Positions 23,586-35,433 of a stretch of 64,000 nt of DNA are shown here, in pieces. Each line of letters begins with the position of its first letter. Position 1 is the stretch's first letter. The stretch spans positions 124,001 to 188,000 of the forward strand of contig NBAY01000058.1 of the NCBI GenBank assembly GCA_002794775.1. Reading direction: 5' to 3'. The stretch comes from Porodaedalea pini (lineage: Eukaryota > Basidiomycota > Agaricomycetes > Hymenochaetales > Hymenochaetaceae). Position numbers and translations under genes: made by a program. The notes beneath the pieces were generated by a model. It saw only the letters and a program-made list of their open reading frames with translations. It was not told the origin of the DNA and ran no database searches.

Positions 23586-24463
23586 TCAAGAGAAATGCAC
23601 CGGGTGTTCAGCTTTAGCCTCCCCGTCCATCATAGCTGATCCTTCCTGTGCGATCCTTCCATACTCGGCTGCGAACATCACATTGAAGTCGTTCCACGAT
23701 GCGATCAAGTTCATGTGCTCGCCCAGGTTGGTCAGTACAATGTGGTGCTCGTTGAGTTGACCGACTAACTGTGAGAGTAGTTTGTGGGCTTTGATGGCTT
23801 GTTCCCAAGCGGTTTTGGCAAGGCGGGCCATCGAGATCGCTGTTTCCTGAAGGGCCACCTGTTGTGCTTCGTGTGCTGTACACTCCTGCTCAGCGTCTTT
23901 GAGCATCGCTGTGAAGTCTGCCTGCTCGGCTTCTGCAGAAATCAGCGACTCCCGGGCTTCATACAGTTGGCTGAGGTATGCCGGTTGGATGTAGGACACT
24001 GTTGCTGCAGCGTTGAACTGAGAGAGGGTCAGGGCTGATTCATAGGAGGTCGCCTTCCTGCTCACAATCCTTCTGAACACTGTGCGGTATACTTCTTTGT
24101 ACACGAGTTGCATGAGCCCTCGCAATCGGGGCTGGCTATGGCGACTGCGGTGCAGAATTGAGACCACGAACCTCCAGCGAGTGCAGGTGACTGCGAGAGT
24201 CGCTCTTGTATTTTGGGTGTGCAGAACGTGTGGGCCACGTATATCAGAGTCAGGTCTGTAGGCGTGAGCTTGTCGAATGCAAACAGTAAATCTGCCACGA
24301 ACTTGGCGAATGAGGTCGTTGCTGGGTCGTACACGACTATCTGCGAGACCCCCATCGGGTGAGGGTTGGCCAGTGCGAGGTCACCAGGGGTCAGGTTGGG
24401 CATACAGCGTGCCATTCCCTTGAGGACGATTGTGTGGGGAGGGGTAATGTTGGTACTTTCCAT
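23586..24463 (-). CDS. E4 accessory ORF 2 (minus strand), coiled-coil
   Basis: A frame starting MESTNITPPHTIVLKGMARC at 24463 runs to about 24100 (ending near SWSQFCTAVAIA). It continues in another frame as LRGLMQLVYKEVYRTVFRR to 23586, either by a small intron or a frameshift. The second part is Ala/Glu-rich with heptad character (YLSQLYEARESLISAEAEQA), predicting a coiled coil. No enzyme motif is visible. An accessory or envelope-like structural role is possible but unsupported. Confidence 0.45.
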
Positions 24464-25230
24464 TGTGGGCAGGGTTGGATGTTGTTTCCTTTTCTTTTGT
24501 CACTTTCAGTAATGTTGTGTCTTTTTAAGGACAGTTGTGTCACCTGAGTCATTTGTGTGTCTGTATCGGGTGGACCTCTCTGTATTGGTCATGCCATCAG
24601 TTGGCGGAGTTCGCATTTGTTGCATGTTTTGGGTGATTCATTCATGTGCTTTAGTTGGTCCTTCGGTGGGTGACTCGTGACAGTGATGGTGTCATTTTCT
24701 CATGGTCAGCAGCTGGTCGATTGGCAGATTTGGGTGTCTTTTTAGTCCAATGTTTCGTATTTCATGTGTTTGGTACCGGTCCATGTCTCTGTATTGCCGG
24801 TTGTGATTTTTGTTTGGTGGTCCTGGTTCGGCATAGTGATTTTCTTTAGTGTTCATTTTCCATTGAGTATTTGTGTGTTGCATGCCTCGGGGTCCCTTTT
24901 TGGTAGGAGCAGGCTTGCAGTTAGCTGGTGGTGTTCGGCATATGCCTGGGTTCATTGTGAGTGATCGGCGGGTTTGCACTGTATTTGGTGTGGTCTGGAT
25001 CCATGTGTGATTGGCTTTTGAGGTGTGTGATCATCGAGAACTGTTTCAGGTGCTTCGGTGATCTTGAAATGACCGGGTCCCACGTCGTGCTTCTTGAATG
25101 TGATCACGGCGCTTGTTCCGGTCCGGTAATGTGGGGGCGTGATTCCTGTTGGTAAAGATCATCGTAGTTTTCGAAATGTGCCCCCCTCTACTTTTTACTA
25201 CCACCTCCTCCATCTCACCTTACCCTTTCG
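24464..25230. other. E4 spacer between divergent accessory genes
   Basis: About 770 bp rich in T and G with no supported frame. It separates the minus-strand accessory ORF start (24463) from the plus-strand antisense gene start (25231), so it may hold a bidirectional promoter. Confidence 0.4.
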
Positions 25231-27393
25231 ATGGATACTGCTACGACTCCCAAGCCCATCCTGTGGCCCCCCGTGTCTCCCAAAGATGGGGGAGGCTTTT
25301 CAACACTGCCACGGTGGAAGCTGGGACCTGACAATCATGCGCCAGTGGCCCTGGCCCTTTTGCAGGAGTCTGACGATGGCAACCGAGACGTGGGAGGTGT
25401 GCTCGTCGGCATGGATCTCCTGTGTCCATTGCAGCTAGCTTCGTCCTTGTTGGGTGGAGAAGCGGGTGGCGGGGGAGAACCTGCCAGGGAAGTTGGTGTC
25501 CCTCCTGCCGAGTCTGTTCTGCCGAGTCTCATCCAGCATGATCCGTTCTCATCCCGTATGGAAGACTTCAACTCCACGTTGGATGATCTTGAGAAGTCAA
25601 GCGAGGAGGGTCGCGAGGAGGTGATGGTGTATGTGCGGGCTACCTGGGTGCACCACTTCATTTTTGTTTTCTTGTTCTTGTTTCTGATACGCTTTTTCTA
25701 GCACTCCCTTGCTACTGCGTGGGATGGCGTCCCCGAGCGTGCGAAAGCCACCCACCCTTCGTTCACTGCAATGGACGTCCTTCTGGACATGTTCCGGAAT
25801 GAGGCCGATGAGGTGGTGGAGAACGCGACCGAGGAGACGCTCCCCAAGCGTCTCCAATCACTTATTGCTGAGGAGGAGGAACTGGTCGCCGAGTGCAAGT
25901 GCAAGCGCACGCTCGTCACTGCCGAGCGTGCACGTGCTGCCGCTGAGGCCACAGAGAGGGTAGAGCGTCGGGCACGTGAGGACACCGAGCATGCTAGGCA
26001 GGCTACGCAGGAGGTGCAAGAGTGGGTCGAGCATAGAGCGCTTCTGGAGGTGAAACAGGCCTGGGACCAGGAGGAGTGCATGGCGAAGCTGAGGGGCATG
26101 CACAAGTCGCTACATGTGCTGTATCCTGCTGCGACTGATGAGGAGCTCCAGGGATGGCTCTATCATATGGTCGGCCCTGCTGTGCCAATTTCGTCTGCTG
26201 TGAGAAATAATTTTTTTTTTTTTTTTTTTTTGTGTACCAGCTGATTTGTTGTAGAAACCAGGCCCTACCGTTCCTACTCAGTCAGTCCCGCCTTCGCCTC
26301 ATTGTGGGTTGTGTACACATCAGCCTCACCCTCATCCTGTCCTTGCGCGTTCGGCTGCAGAAAGCGGGGAAGTCATTTCTCCTGCGTCGTTGCCTTGGGC
26401 TAGCTCGGATGTGAGTGCCGAGTCTTGTCGTGGCACTGGTGGGCCCGCCACGCCCCCTCATAGGAATTCTGCCTCTCCTTTCTTGGCTGCACCAGCTGGG
26501 ACTGTAAAAACTGATCCTTCGACAGTCAGCGGAAGCACCTTATCCACGAAGATACTGCGTGAGGTGACGAAGGTGAACATTCCTTTCTGTACCGATCCTG
26601 ATCTTCATGGTTGACTGTTCCTATGTAGGTTGGTGGTTCGCACACATGTTCTGAGGTGGTGGCAGCCAACATCCCTCCTACGAAGCCTGGGACGAAGCAA
26701 AAGCCGGTTCTGGTTGAATCCAGCAGCGATGAAGGGCCTTCTCTTCCTGGTCCATCCAAGGTTCCACATGCTGTGGGTGTGTCCTCTGCGAGAGATGTGA
26801 AGCCCGAAGAGGCCGTTTCTGATGGCCTGGACCCAGATTTGCTCGGAGGTGGGGTACACCTAGGGCAGACTGTTCAGTTTGCCCTCGCCTGTGACACTTG
26901 CATTGTCATGGGCACGTTGTGCGACGGTGTCCCCAAGAGTCGGCGGTGTACTTGCTGTTCATGGAACAAGGCGTGCTGCATCTTCGATTGGTTCCGTGGG
27001 CAGCGTGGTGGTACCCAGCTCACTCCTCTCGTGCTCTCTATGGCGGACCCAATTGGTATCGGTGGCACAGTCTGGCAGTTTGGCGACGTGCCCGACTACT
27101 CAGATGTGGCTTCCATCGAAGTCCTGGTTGGGGCGTTGGCTAGGAATGTCGCCGAGTCTTGTGTGTCAATTCGTGAATGCCAGGCTGCCGTTTGTCGTCG
27201 TCTTGAGGCTTATGAGGCTCGTGTTGAGGAGCTCACATGTCGTCTTGGCGAATATGAGGAGGTTGAGGACTGGATGCTGCCCATGCCATTCCTTGACAAG
27301 GAGTCTTTCATCAACTATCGGACTGTTCAGGAACAAGAGGAGAAAGAGAAAAAGGAGAAGAAGAGGAAGGGAAAAGGAAAAGGGAGGAAGTAG
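25231..27393 (+). CDS. E4 antisense accessory gene: Zn2Cys6-like, coiled-coil, basic tail
   Basis: This gene runs opposite to the host retrotransposon's gag-pol. Four exons (25231-25626, 25702-26199, 26255-26572, 26629-27393) joined by three phase-0 GT-AG introns give 658 residues with no stop. Exon 2 is rich in Glu/Arg/Ala and should be a long coiled coil. Exon 4 contains C-x2-C-x6-C-x8-C-x2-C-x6-C (codons at 26893-26983), the spacing of a fungal Zn2Cys6 cluster. It lacks the usual basic residues between the second and third Cys. A second heptad stretch follows, then a Lys/Arg-rich tail that could be a nuclear signal. Intron 2 holds a 21-T run. A DNA-binding or regulatory role is inference. 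Confidence 0.6.
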
Positions 27394-27613
27394 ACAATTA
27401 TTTTAGATGTTATTTATTAAAAGGAATTTAGTCTATGGTTGGTACCGTGTTACACTGTGCTTTACGATGAAGGTATAAGACTCAGCTTTTTCCTTCAAGG
27501 CTCGGTAAGGTATTGTTTTTCATGGATTTTTGTGGTTTCAAAGTTTGAGAGTAGGGGTTTAGTGTGTGAAAGGAGATGGAATGAGTACAAATGTCATGGA
27601 AAATAAGGGGCTA

Positions 27614-30600
27614 TCATGATTCGGATTCGGTTCCAGAGTCGGTGTCGAGGATTTCTGTTGGTTGTGGCCGATCCTCGGCACTGAGCTCCTCCCCTTCGAT
27701 TTTTGAATGTTTGTTGGCTAAATTGTTGAGTTCTGAGTCGGTTTGTTCCACTATCTGGGTGACTGGGGTCGATAGGTTTGCTCGGGGGTGGTACGGGATG
27801 ACTCTGAATGCAACGTATCATAGTGCCGAGACTGCGCCCATGAGTTCTGCAAGTATGTACGATCCTCCAGTTGTTCAGCGAACGACTACCATTGGTCCGA
27901 GGTATTTGGGTTTGGCCTTCCAGCTTAGTTCCGTGTCGATTCGTGAGTTTCAAACCAGAACCAGGGCTCCAGTGCCAAAGTCGTAGTCTCGGATTGTGTT
28001 TTGGTAGTGTTTTTCAAATTGCTGGATTGATTTGAATCAAGCACACATGACTGCCGAGTGTACTCATTTCAAGTCTTCTGGTCGACGTTGGAGTGCCCTT
28101 GCTCATGCAGCGAGTATGGACCATGTAGTATGGCGAGTATCCTGTTGCTTTCTGAATCATAATCCTCTCAGCCCATATGGCATGGTATGCGTCGTTCCCA
28201 GCAAGTTTCATCAGTGTTTCCTGAAGGTCCCTGTGGCGCCGCTCTACAATGCCATTTGCTCTTGAGTTATACAGGGAGATTCAGATATTGTGTACTCCGT
28301 ATCTTGCCAACATCCTGATTACTTTGCCGTCGAATGATGGACCGTTGTCTGATATGATCTTGTGGACGTAACCCCATCGGCATATGATGTCCTGGAAAAT
28401 GAAGTTCGCGATTGATCTCGAGTTATCAGCGCATAAGAGTCAGAATTCCAGGTAGCCTGTGAGTGAGTCTCTTGCCTGGACGATATACCTGAATCCCCCT
28501 GATTTGGGCATGAGCATCACGTCTATGTGTACCCTGGCGAATAGTGGCGCTGGTGTTGGAACATTCAGTGGGATTCGTACATGAGTGAATTGCCGAGTCT
28601 GGCACAAGTGACATGTCTTCAGGAACCAGTGTATGTCTGATCTCATCATGGGCCACCAAAATTGATCGTGGATTTGTAGTTGTACTGAAAAGAATCCTTT
28701 GTGTCCTAGGTCATCGTGTGCTGACTGCATGACTGAGAATTGGCGATCTCGTGCGAGTACGAGTTGGTGTGGTCCCAAGTATCGTTTTCTCCAGAGTTGT
28801 CCATCTGTGACAAAAAATCGAGTTGCCTTTGTTACGAAGTGTCGAAATTCATTGTCTGTCATGTCTTCTGGTTTCTTTGGGTTGCTGAGAAACTCCTTGA
28901 TTTTTATCAACTCTTGATCGGCCGATTCTGCTGCAGCTGTCCGGGGAATGGTGGGGGGGTCAGTAGTGGGAGGAATGTCTCCAGTGTATGCTACGAATAT
29001 GAAAGCATATTGGTCGTCGATCCATTCTTTGTAGTTTTCGTCATCTGGAGGGTCAGTATCTGCTCGCTTTTGTCGACTGAGTCCATCTGGGCCTGTATGC
29101 TGAGTGCCTGGTACATGGATAATTGTGAAGTGGAACAATAGGATCCCAGCGATCCACTGGTTGATCGTCACATTTGGCTGGATATCTGGGTTGTTGATCA
29201 TGCCTTTAATGTACTTGGCGTCGACTTCAATGTAGAAGTGGTCCAGTCCTATTAGGTAGATTCGTGCATCGTGGAGGGCCCTCATGAGCCCAAACAGTTC
29301 TACTTTTGGCTGTGAGTAGTTCTGCTCTCTTTCGTTCCATGTTGCAGACATAAAATGGGCTGGGAATCATTCTCCGTTTTCTCTGATCTGTAATAGAATT
29401 GCTCTGTATCCTCGAATCAATGAATCTACGCAGAGGTGGACAGGTCTCCCACATTTGTAGTCGATCGGCCTGATGGCTCCAGACTCGGCGACTGCCTTCT
29501 TCAGTTGGTCCATCGATCGCTGTTCGAGTTTTCTGAATGAGAAGGGGACGTCTTTTCCAGTGAGTTGGTTCAGGTCATATGCCAGTCGAGCGAAGTCATT
29601 GATAAAATGCCTGAGGACTCCTGCAGTTCCGAGGAATGATCAAACATCGGTAATGTCTTCACAAGGAGGCCAGTTGATGACTTTTTGGACTCGTGCTTTG
29701 TCTGGGACTCGTCCTGAGTAGTTGCAGGTGTGGCCAACTATCACGGCTTCGGGTGCAGCGAGTACCAACTTCTTCCCGGACAGAGTCGCTCCAACTACTT
29801 TGAACCTTTGGAGGACTCGGTTGACATTGTTTAGGTGTTCCCATATGAATCGGCAGATTCCCAGATTTCCTGGGATGGTCTCGTATGATCCATCCTGTAA
29901 CTCGTATCGTGTGGCCAGCCCTTTTATGGGTACATTGTCAATGTATGGGAATGCCACATCTGGGATTTCGTCCTTCAGGATGAACGTGACATCAGCATGC
30001 ATGATTTGCTGGGAGTTTGTATACCCCATGGGAATCAATGTGAGTCAGAATGCCCCTAGTGGCGTCTGGAATGTCATTATGTCCCTACTTTGTATGGCAA
30101 GTTTTCTTTGGTCGAACACTATGAATAAGTCCAAAGTTGTATAACAGGATCAGCCACCGAAAGACTCAGCGATGTGTTCTGTCGGATACGGTACCAATGG
30201 ATCTCGTATCGTGACTGCGTTTAGAGGTTGAAGATCGTGGACTATCCTTAGTGACTTTCCGTCCTTCTTTACTACACAGAACCACCTGGATCGGTATGAC
30301 AAGTTTGATGGTTCGTAGACGCCGGACATGATTTTGTCTTTGATGATTGCGACGACCCTGTCGAATATTCCTGGTGGGATGGGAATATTCTTCAGTACCC
30401 ATGGAATATGTTCGATGGTCAGAATAAGGACTGGAGCGAAGTAGTCATAGTCGAGTGCACCCTTTTCTGTTTTGTCCCATGCAAAAGCCATTTCCTGCAT
30501 ACGGATGACCCACCACGCAAGATCCTTTTCTTCAGGGAGTAGGAATCTGGCTGGGTCTATGTCCATTTCGTCATATCACTCCTGTGTGAGTCGCTTCCCA

Positions 30601-31525
30601 GGTGAGAATGGTGGTGGATGGGTCGGAAGTTCTGGAAGGTCTTTCAGAGGATCGGGGTGTGGTGTTCTGGTGATTCGGTATTCTTCAGGGAGTGTGGTTG
30701 GAACCAGCTTTATATGATTGGCGACCTTCTTGTATTTGTAGAAAGGCTGAGTCATTCAGTGAGTTTGACTTGTTCGAGGAATAAGAGATTCGTTATCGTA
30801 AGGGTGATTAATAGTGAATAGTCCTGTTGCTTCGTTCGTTCAGGTTTTGTTGTTTTCCATATTTTGTTTTGGTTTTATGCCTCCCTTTTCTGTGATGGTG
30901 ATTTGAATAGACTGCCTGTCAAAAGAAATATGTACTGTGTTTGCCTCCGGGGTATCCGTGGTATAGCATGGTTGCGTCTCTGGTTCATCTCATCGATATT
31001 GTACTGATTCATTGACTATTAAAAATCCTTGTCCTCCTTGGCTGGTTGCTTTCTTCATGTCTGTTCTTGGGTCAGAACTGTTATATCTTCTTCCGTTACC
31101 GGGTGAATTAGTTCTAGTACCTGGTTGTCGATGTTTATATCCACGAGCCGAGCATTGCAGTGTGCGAGGAACAGTCAGCCGAGTAGGATATTGAATGGTG
31201 CTGGATGTACGACTTGTGCTTGTACGAGTATTGAGAATCCTCCGAGTCCTATCCTGAGTCGTGGAATTAGTCCGAGGGATTGGGTCCTAGACACGTCTGC
31301 TGTTTTGATAGTGATTCGTTCGTTGTTCAGAGTTGGCGATCCTAGATGTTTCCACACGTCCCGTGAGAGTCCGATGAATGAAGCTCCAGTGTCGAGTAGT
31401 CCTTCTACCTCGACTTTTCCGTCCAGCCATACATTGATGACTCGAATCGGTACTGTTGCTGGTGCGACTGGTTCCCTTTCCATTGTCTCGTCTGGTGATC
31501 CTGGCCTAGGTCCTACTGAGTACAT
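27614..31525 (-). pseudogene. E4 pol: protease, RT, RNase H, integrase
   Basis: Minus-strand order: protease with GLLDTGASFIGL (about 31390), reverse transcriptase start ARFLLPEEKDLAWW (about 30550) with KKDGKSLRIVHDLQPLN, and RT box YIDN in place of YIDD (about 29945). RNase H region follows (about 29440-29200). The integrase has HHCC finger (HDDLGHKG then CHLCQ, about 28700-28610), Asp at HIDVML, ISDNGPSFDG and NGIVERRHRDL Glu (about 28240). A C-terminal KAKPKYLGPMVVVR segment follows. Stops at about 30150, 30040, 29640, 29370, 28440 and elsewhere are consistent with CGA or TGG decay. It is inactive as it stands. Confidence 0.88.
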
Positions 31526-31558
31526 GGCCGTGCCTTCCTCTTCAAGGTTTATTGGACT

Positions 31559-33706
31559 TCACTTGGCCGTCATCATATCCTTGCACTTTTGTCTGACTTC
31601 CGGCGAGGTTGCCAATAGTTCTCGACCTGATACTGACACCATAGAGTCCAAGAATCGGTGAAACACTGTGTCGACCATTGCAGGGTCATTTGCTGGTGTG
31701 TTGTATTTGAATTGAGGCCTCTGTATGTCTATTGTAGGATTGGGAAGTGTGGGCTTTGGTTCCATCCTTTCCTGTGGTGGTGCTACATGGACTTCCGTAG
31801 GCTCGCTCGGTGGCTGAGATTTGGGTACCGATTCTTCGTTTGTTTTGGGCTCTGCCGATTCTGTCTCCTTTCCCTTGCCTGTTTCTGTTTCTGGTACGCC
31901 CGAGTCCGTAGCTGGTTCGTGTCCCTCTCGTTCTTTTGTCGGATTTGTCATGCGCTTAGGTGAGGGAGAATTGACTTTTCCTATATTTGCCAGTCTCACT
32001 GATCGTCTCTGCTGCCCGTGAGAATTGCCGTTATTGTCGAACCAAACCTTCTTTCCTTCCCCTACATACTCATCCTGAATTTCTTCGATATGGGCTTCCT
32101 CCTTACACAGCTGGGTTGGCGTATACATACTTGGTCCTGATATGGCGGGATAGTACATATCGAACAAGTTCGCCATTTGGTGCAGTGGTGGATCTCGTAT
32201 CGCTGTCATATCGACCAGAAGAGTCATGCCGGGAGGGACTTCGTTTGGGTGGTCTCAATAGTACAAGTTCATTCAATCCAGTAGAGAAGAGCCTTGAGGT
32301 CCCGGCGGTAGTCGTGTTCCTCCTGGCATCACAACGAATCCTTGTGCATCCAAGGCCAATAGTCGCTGGTTCAGCAACGTGTCCCTGATCATACAGTCCC
32401 TGAATAGGTGTGCGGTGCTGTGGCACATGGCACATGTTTGGGGTCCTGTATTCCTTACCTGCATATTTCTGGCTGGAGCTGGGCCTCTCAATGGTGCCCT
32501 GTACTCTTCTCGTGGTTGTCTGTAATCGTCGGGTCGCTGGTAATCCCTAGGTTCGTTAGGGGCATATCGCCGATCTTGAGTGTACCAATCCTCATAGTCT
32601 CATCTTCGATACTCCTCCTTCCTTTCACCCCGGAGATCCCTTACTTCAGCTTGTAAGTCCAATATCATACATGTGAGCAGGCTTATTTCTGAGTCCTCTC
32701 GTTTGATGGGGGTTGGTGCATATGGTCCAGATGCTGCGGCGACGTGTTGCTGAGTAAAGTATGGAGGTGCTGCGGGTATCCCAAATGTTCCATACTGCGG
32801 TACTGTGTAGCCTTGCTGCACACCAGGACCAGTTACTAGGACTCCTCCTGCTATAAGTCAGTCGAGTTCATTGTATAGTACCAGTATATCCCAAGGGATG
32901 CCAGCTGGATGTCGAAAATCAACCAACTGAAGCTGTTGTTCAAGATGCTGATTGGTGAGCCAGTTTAGACCTTCTCGATAGAACTGTTTTTGGTCTAGAT
33001 TCGAAATGACTCCTTCTTGAACCAGATATGACATAATGTGCATAAAGCTTTGATGGTATTCTCCCAGGGCAGCCATGCTCATCAAAACTTTGTTGGAATT
33101 CTCGGCGACAAAGTTGATTAGATCTCTGTACATGTATCTTATCGTTGCCGCCGGATAGAAGCCCAGGGCGGCTGTTTTAAATGATGCGAAATCATTTTGT
33201 CGTGCCTGTGGGAGAGTCGACCATAGTAACTCCTCGTGTACTGGTGCGTAATAACGTGCCCAATTAATTTTCTGTAGCTCAGTGATCCCTGTGTTCGATC
33301 CTAATATGTTGACTTCTTTGAAGAATTGCAGGATCCCTTCTGGTTCCACATCAGCGTTCATTGCTGGTGCTCACTTGTCATGTCTGTTTGGCATTGTTGC
33401 TCCTGGAACTGGAGGGTTTGGTCTGGTGATCGGGAGATTTCTGGACTCGGCAAGGTCTGGGAGAGGATTTGCTATGTTCGGCATGGGTTGTGCTGGTGGT
33501 ACCGTTGGTGGAGCATGTGAAGGCCCTTGGCTCGATCCTTGTGCGACAGAATTGGCCATGACTGCTCTGACTATCGGTGGCACCACGATATGGGAATTCG
33601 GTGGAGCTGGTGTAGGTAGTCTTGGGGGTGGAGTTGGTGTTCTTCCTGGTTGTTCTGGGGTAGAAGGACAAGTTTCTGGGTAGGGATCGGTGATTCTTGA
33701 TATCAC
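31559..33706 (-). pseudogene. E4 gag with CCHC-type knuckle
   Basis: A Pro-rich N-terminal region (33706-33371) is followed by a capsid-like segment (ILQFFKEVNILGSNTG to DILVLYNELD, 33361-32858). Then comes a linker with EISLLTCMILDLQAEVRDLR and a knuckle C-x2-C-x4-H-x4-C (CAMCHSTAHLFRDC, about 32430). A long charged linker leads into protease. Several stops break the frame. The capsid segment is unlike that of E1-E3. Confidence 0.78.
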
Positions 33707-34585
33707 AACAGGTACCGTTCCTTCTGGAGTTGGTGGCGGTGCTGGTGGGAGTAGTTCTTCCTCTGATGTTTCAGACCGAGTTTGTGGTGATCCCGGGGCT
33801 GGTCATTCTTCTTGTTTGGGTGTAGAATTTTCAGGTTCAGAGTTCTGTTCTGCGGGTCCTTCTATTGGTCCTTCTGTCTGGGTCCGAGGTTTGTTGAGTC
33901 GCCTTCTGATGGCTTGCCTGCTCTAATCGAGTGGTGATCCTGGCCTTCGGGGTGACAACGATCCTAGTGACTGGTTTCGATACGGCGTTGCCGATTCTCA
34001 CGGTCCTGGTGATACTAATTTCCTGACTACTTCTTTGGATCTGGAGCGACTTCGTTCCTTTGTTGGACTCCTGTATCCTTCGAGGCCTGGATTCCCTTCC
34101 TCACTTTCGGGTGTCTCCCTTGGTCATTGTGTCTGCCGACTGAGTGGTGTACTGGTGATGCTGAGATGAGACCTGTTGCCGGTTATGAAACTTCCTGGGA
34201 TACGGAGTGATATCGGGTTTTGATGAGATCAGGTAGGATTCTTCTGGGTTCGACTGGTTGCCCTCGTTCCTGTGTGGGTTCTGGTTCGGCTGCTGAGGGT
34301 GGCTGTTGTTGTTCAGTGTCCTGAGGTGTGTTTTCTGGGTCAGTGATTCCAGATCAGTGAAAGGGTGACAACGACGCTTCTCTGGGAGCGTGTAAGATTC
34401 GCGGGGTGGTTGTGGTCGGTGGGTGTCCTCTTGGTTTTCCTTGGCCTCGTCCTCTGGGTGGTGGTGGTGGGCTGCTTGGTTCTTCTTGGACCTTTGCCCA
34501 TATGCACGTAGAGCACCGAGGAGCTTCAGACGTTGACCTGATACTTAGGTGAGGCACCTTGTCCCCCTCGCAGTGGGCTCCAATG
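33707..34585 (-). other. E4 leader and tRNA-type PBS
   Basis: Directly inside the 5' LTR the minus strand reads CATTGGAGCCCACTGCGAGG. TGGAGCCCACTGC starting near the LTR edge has the TGG start of a tRNA primer-binding site. The rest is a leader with degraded frames possibly extending gag. Confidence 0.6.
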
Positions 34586-35433
34586 TGTAGGGGTGCAGAC
34601 TCTTCTAATCCGAAGGGCAATCTGGGCTAACGCTCGTGTTTGACCCAAGGGGGACTGCGGTGACTCGGTATATCGAGAGGGACAACCTAAGTAGAGCAAG
34701 GTTCGAGATATGAAGGCTCGGCAATATGGATATCTGCAGGATTCCAATTGGACCAAGACTTGGGTGGGTAGAGTTGGCACTTTAGACAGCGGCCGAGGGC
34801 GTTCGGAGAGTGACTGGCAGAGAGTCAAGAGTTTAATAATGGAGTTGGCAGTTATTGTTTCAAGAGTCAGGAGTAGAGTCGGCGGTTACTGTATCAGAGT
34901 GAGAGTCGGGCAAATAGTGCGTAGAACTGCATGTAGTAGATTGCAGCTGTATGGAGGTAGAGGGGTACTGTCTATCTCTCTCCTGTTTTTATCTGTATGG
35001 GCTACCGTGACTTTATACTAAACTAATGCAGAGAAAGCGGTGCAAGACTTGGCCAAGTCTGTGTGAATGGATGTGAAGGTGAGTTGGTGATCGGCCTGCG
35101 CACATCATGCAGCCGATCGTTGTGGATTGATGTGATAGTGCCTAACCTGCTCTCTCGTCTCCCACCACTGCACAACCATATCCCATGTCCTTGTCCTACT
35201 CGCCTAATTCCTTCCACCTGTGCCTGTGAGAGTCGGTTGTCCATGTGCCGATCGAGTTTGCATGACCTCTGTCCGTCCGATCATGTCCATACCAAGAGTT
35301 GTAATAAAGAGTCGGCTGCCGATGATGAATGAATAAATGGTAATGCTCGGCGGCCGGTAATGGGAGTCAAAGGTGTAGTGTAAATGAAGGGAGAAAGACT
35401 TGGCCGGCGCGTAGGTGATGGTTAATCGCTACA
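34586..35433 (-). repeat. E4 5' LTR
   Basis: 848 bp, pair of 21793-22640, ending at the E1 junction where CTGCT resumes. Confidence 0.9.

Larger units (their letters stand above)
21793..35433 (-). mobile_element. E4, 13.6-kb gypsy-type LTR retrotransposon with accessory genes
   Basis: Two 848-bp LTRs (21793-22640 and 34586-35433) bound the element. They start TGTAGGGG and end CGCTACA on the plus strand. Flanks share CTGC(T), so the target duplication is 4-5 bp. Minus-strand order: 5' LTR (right), PBS, gag, protease, RT, RNase H, integrase, then accessory genes, polypurine tract (GGCCCCCCAGGAGA) and 3' LTR. It differs in LTR, PBS and pol from E1-E3 and is inserted in E1 gag. Gag-pol carries stops; the antisense accessory frame does not. 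Confidence 0.9.
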
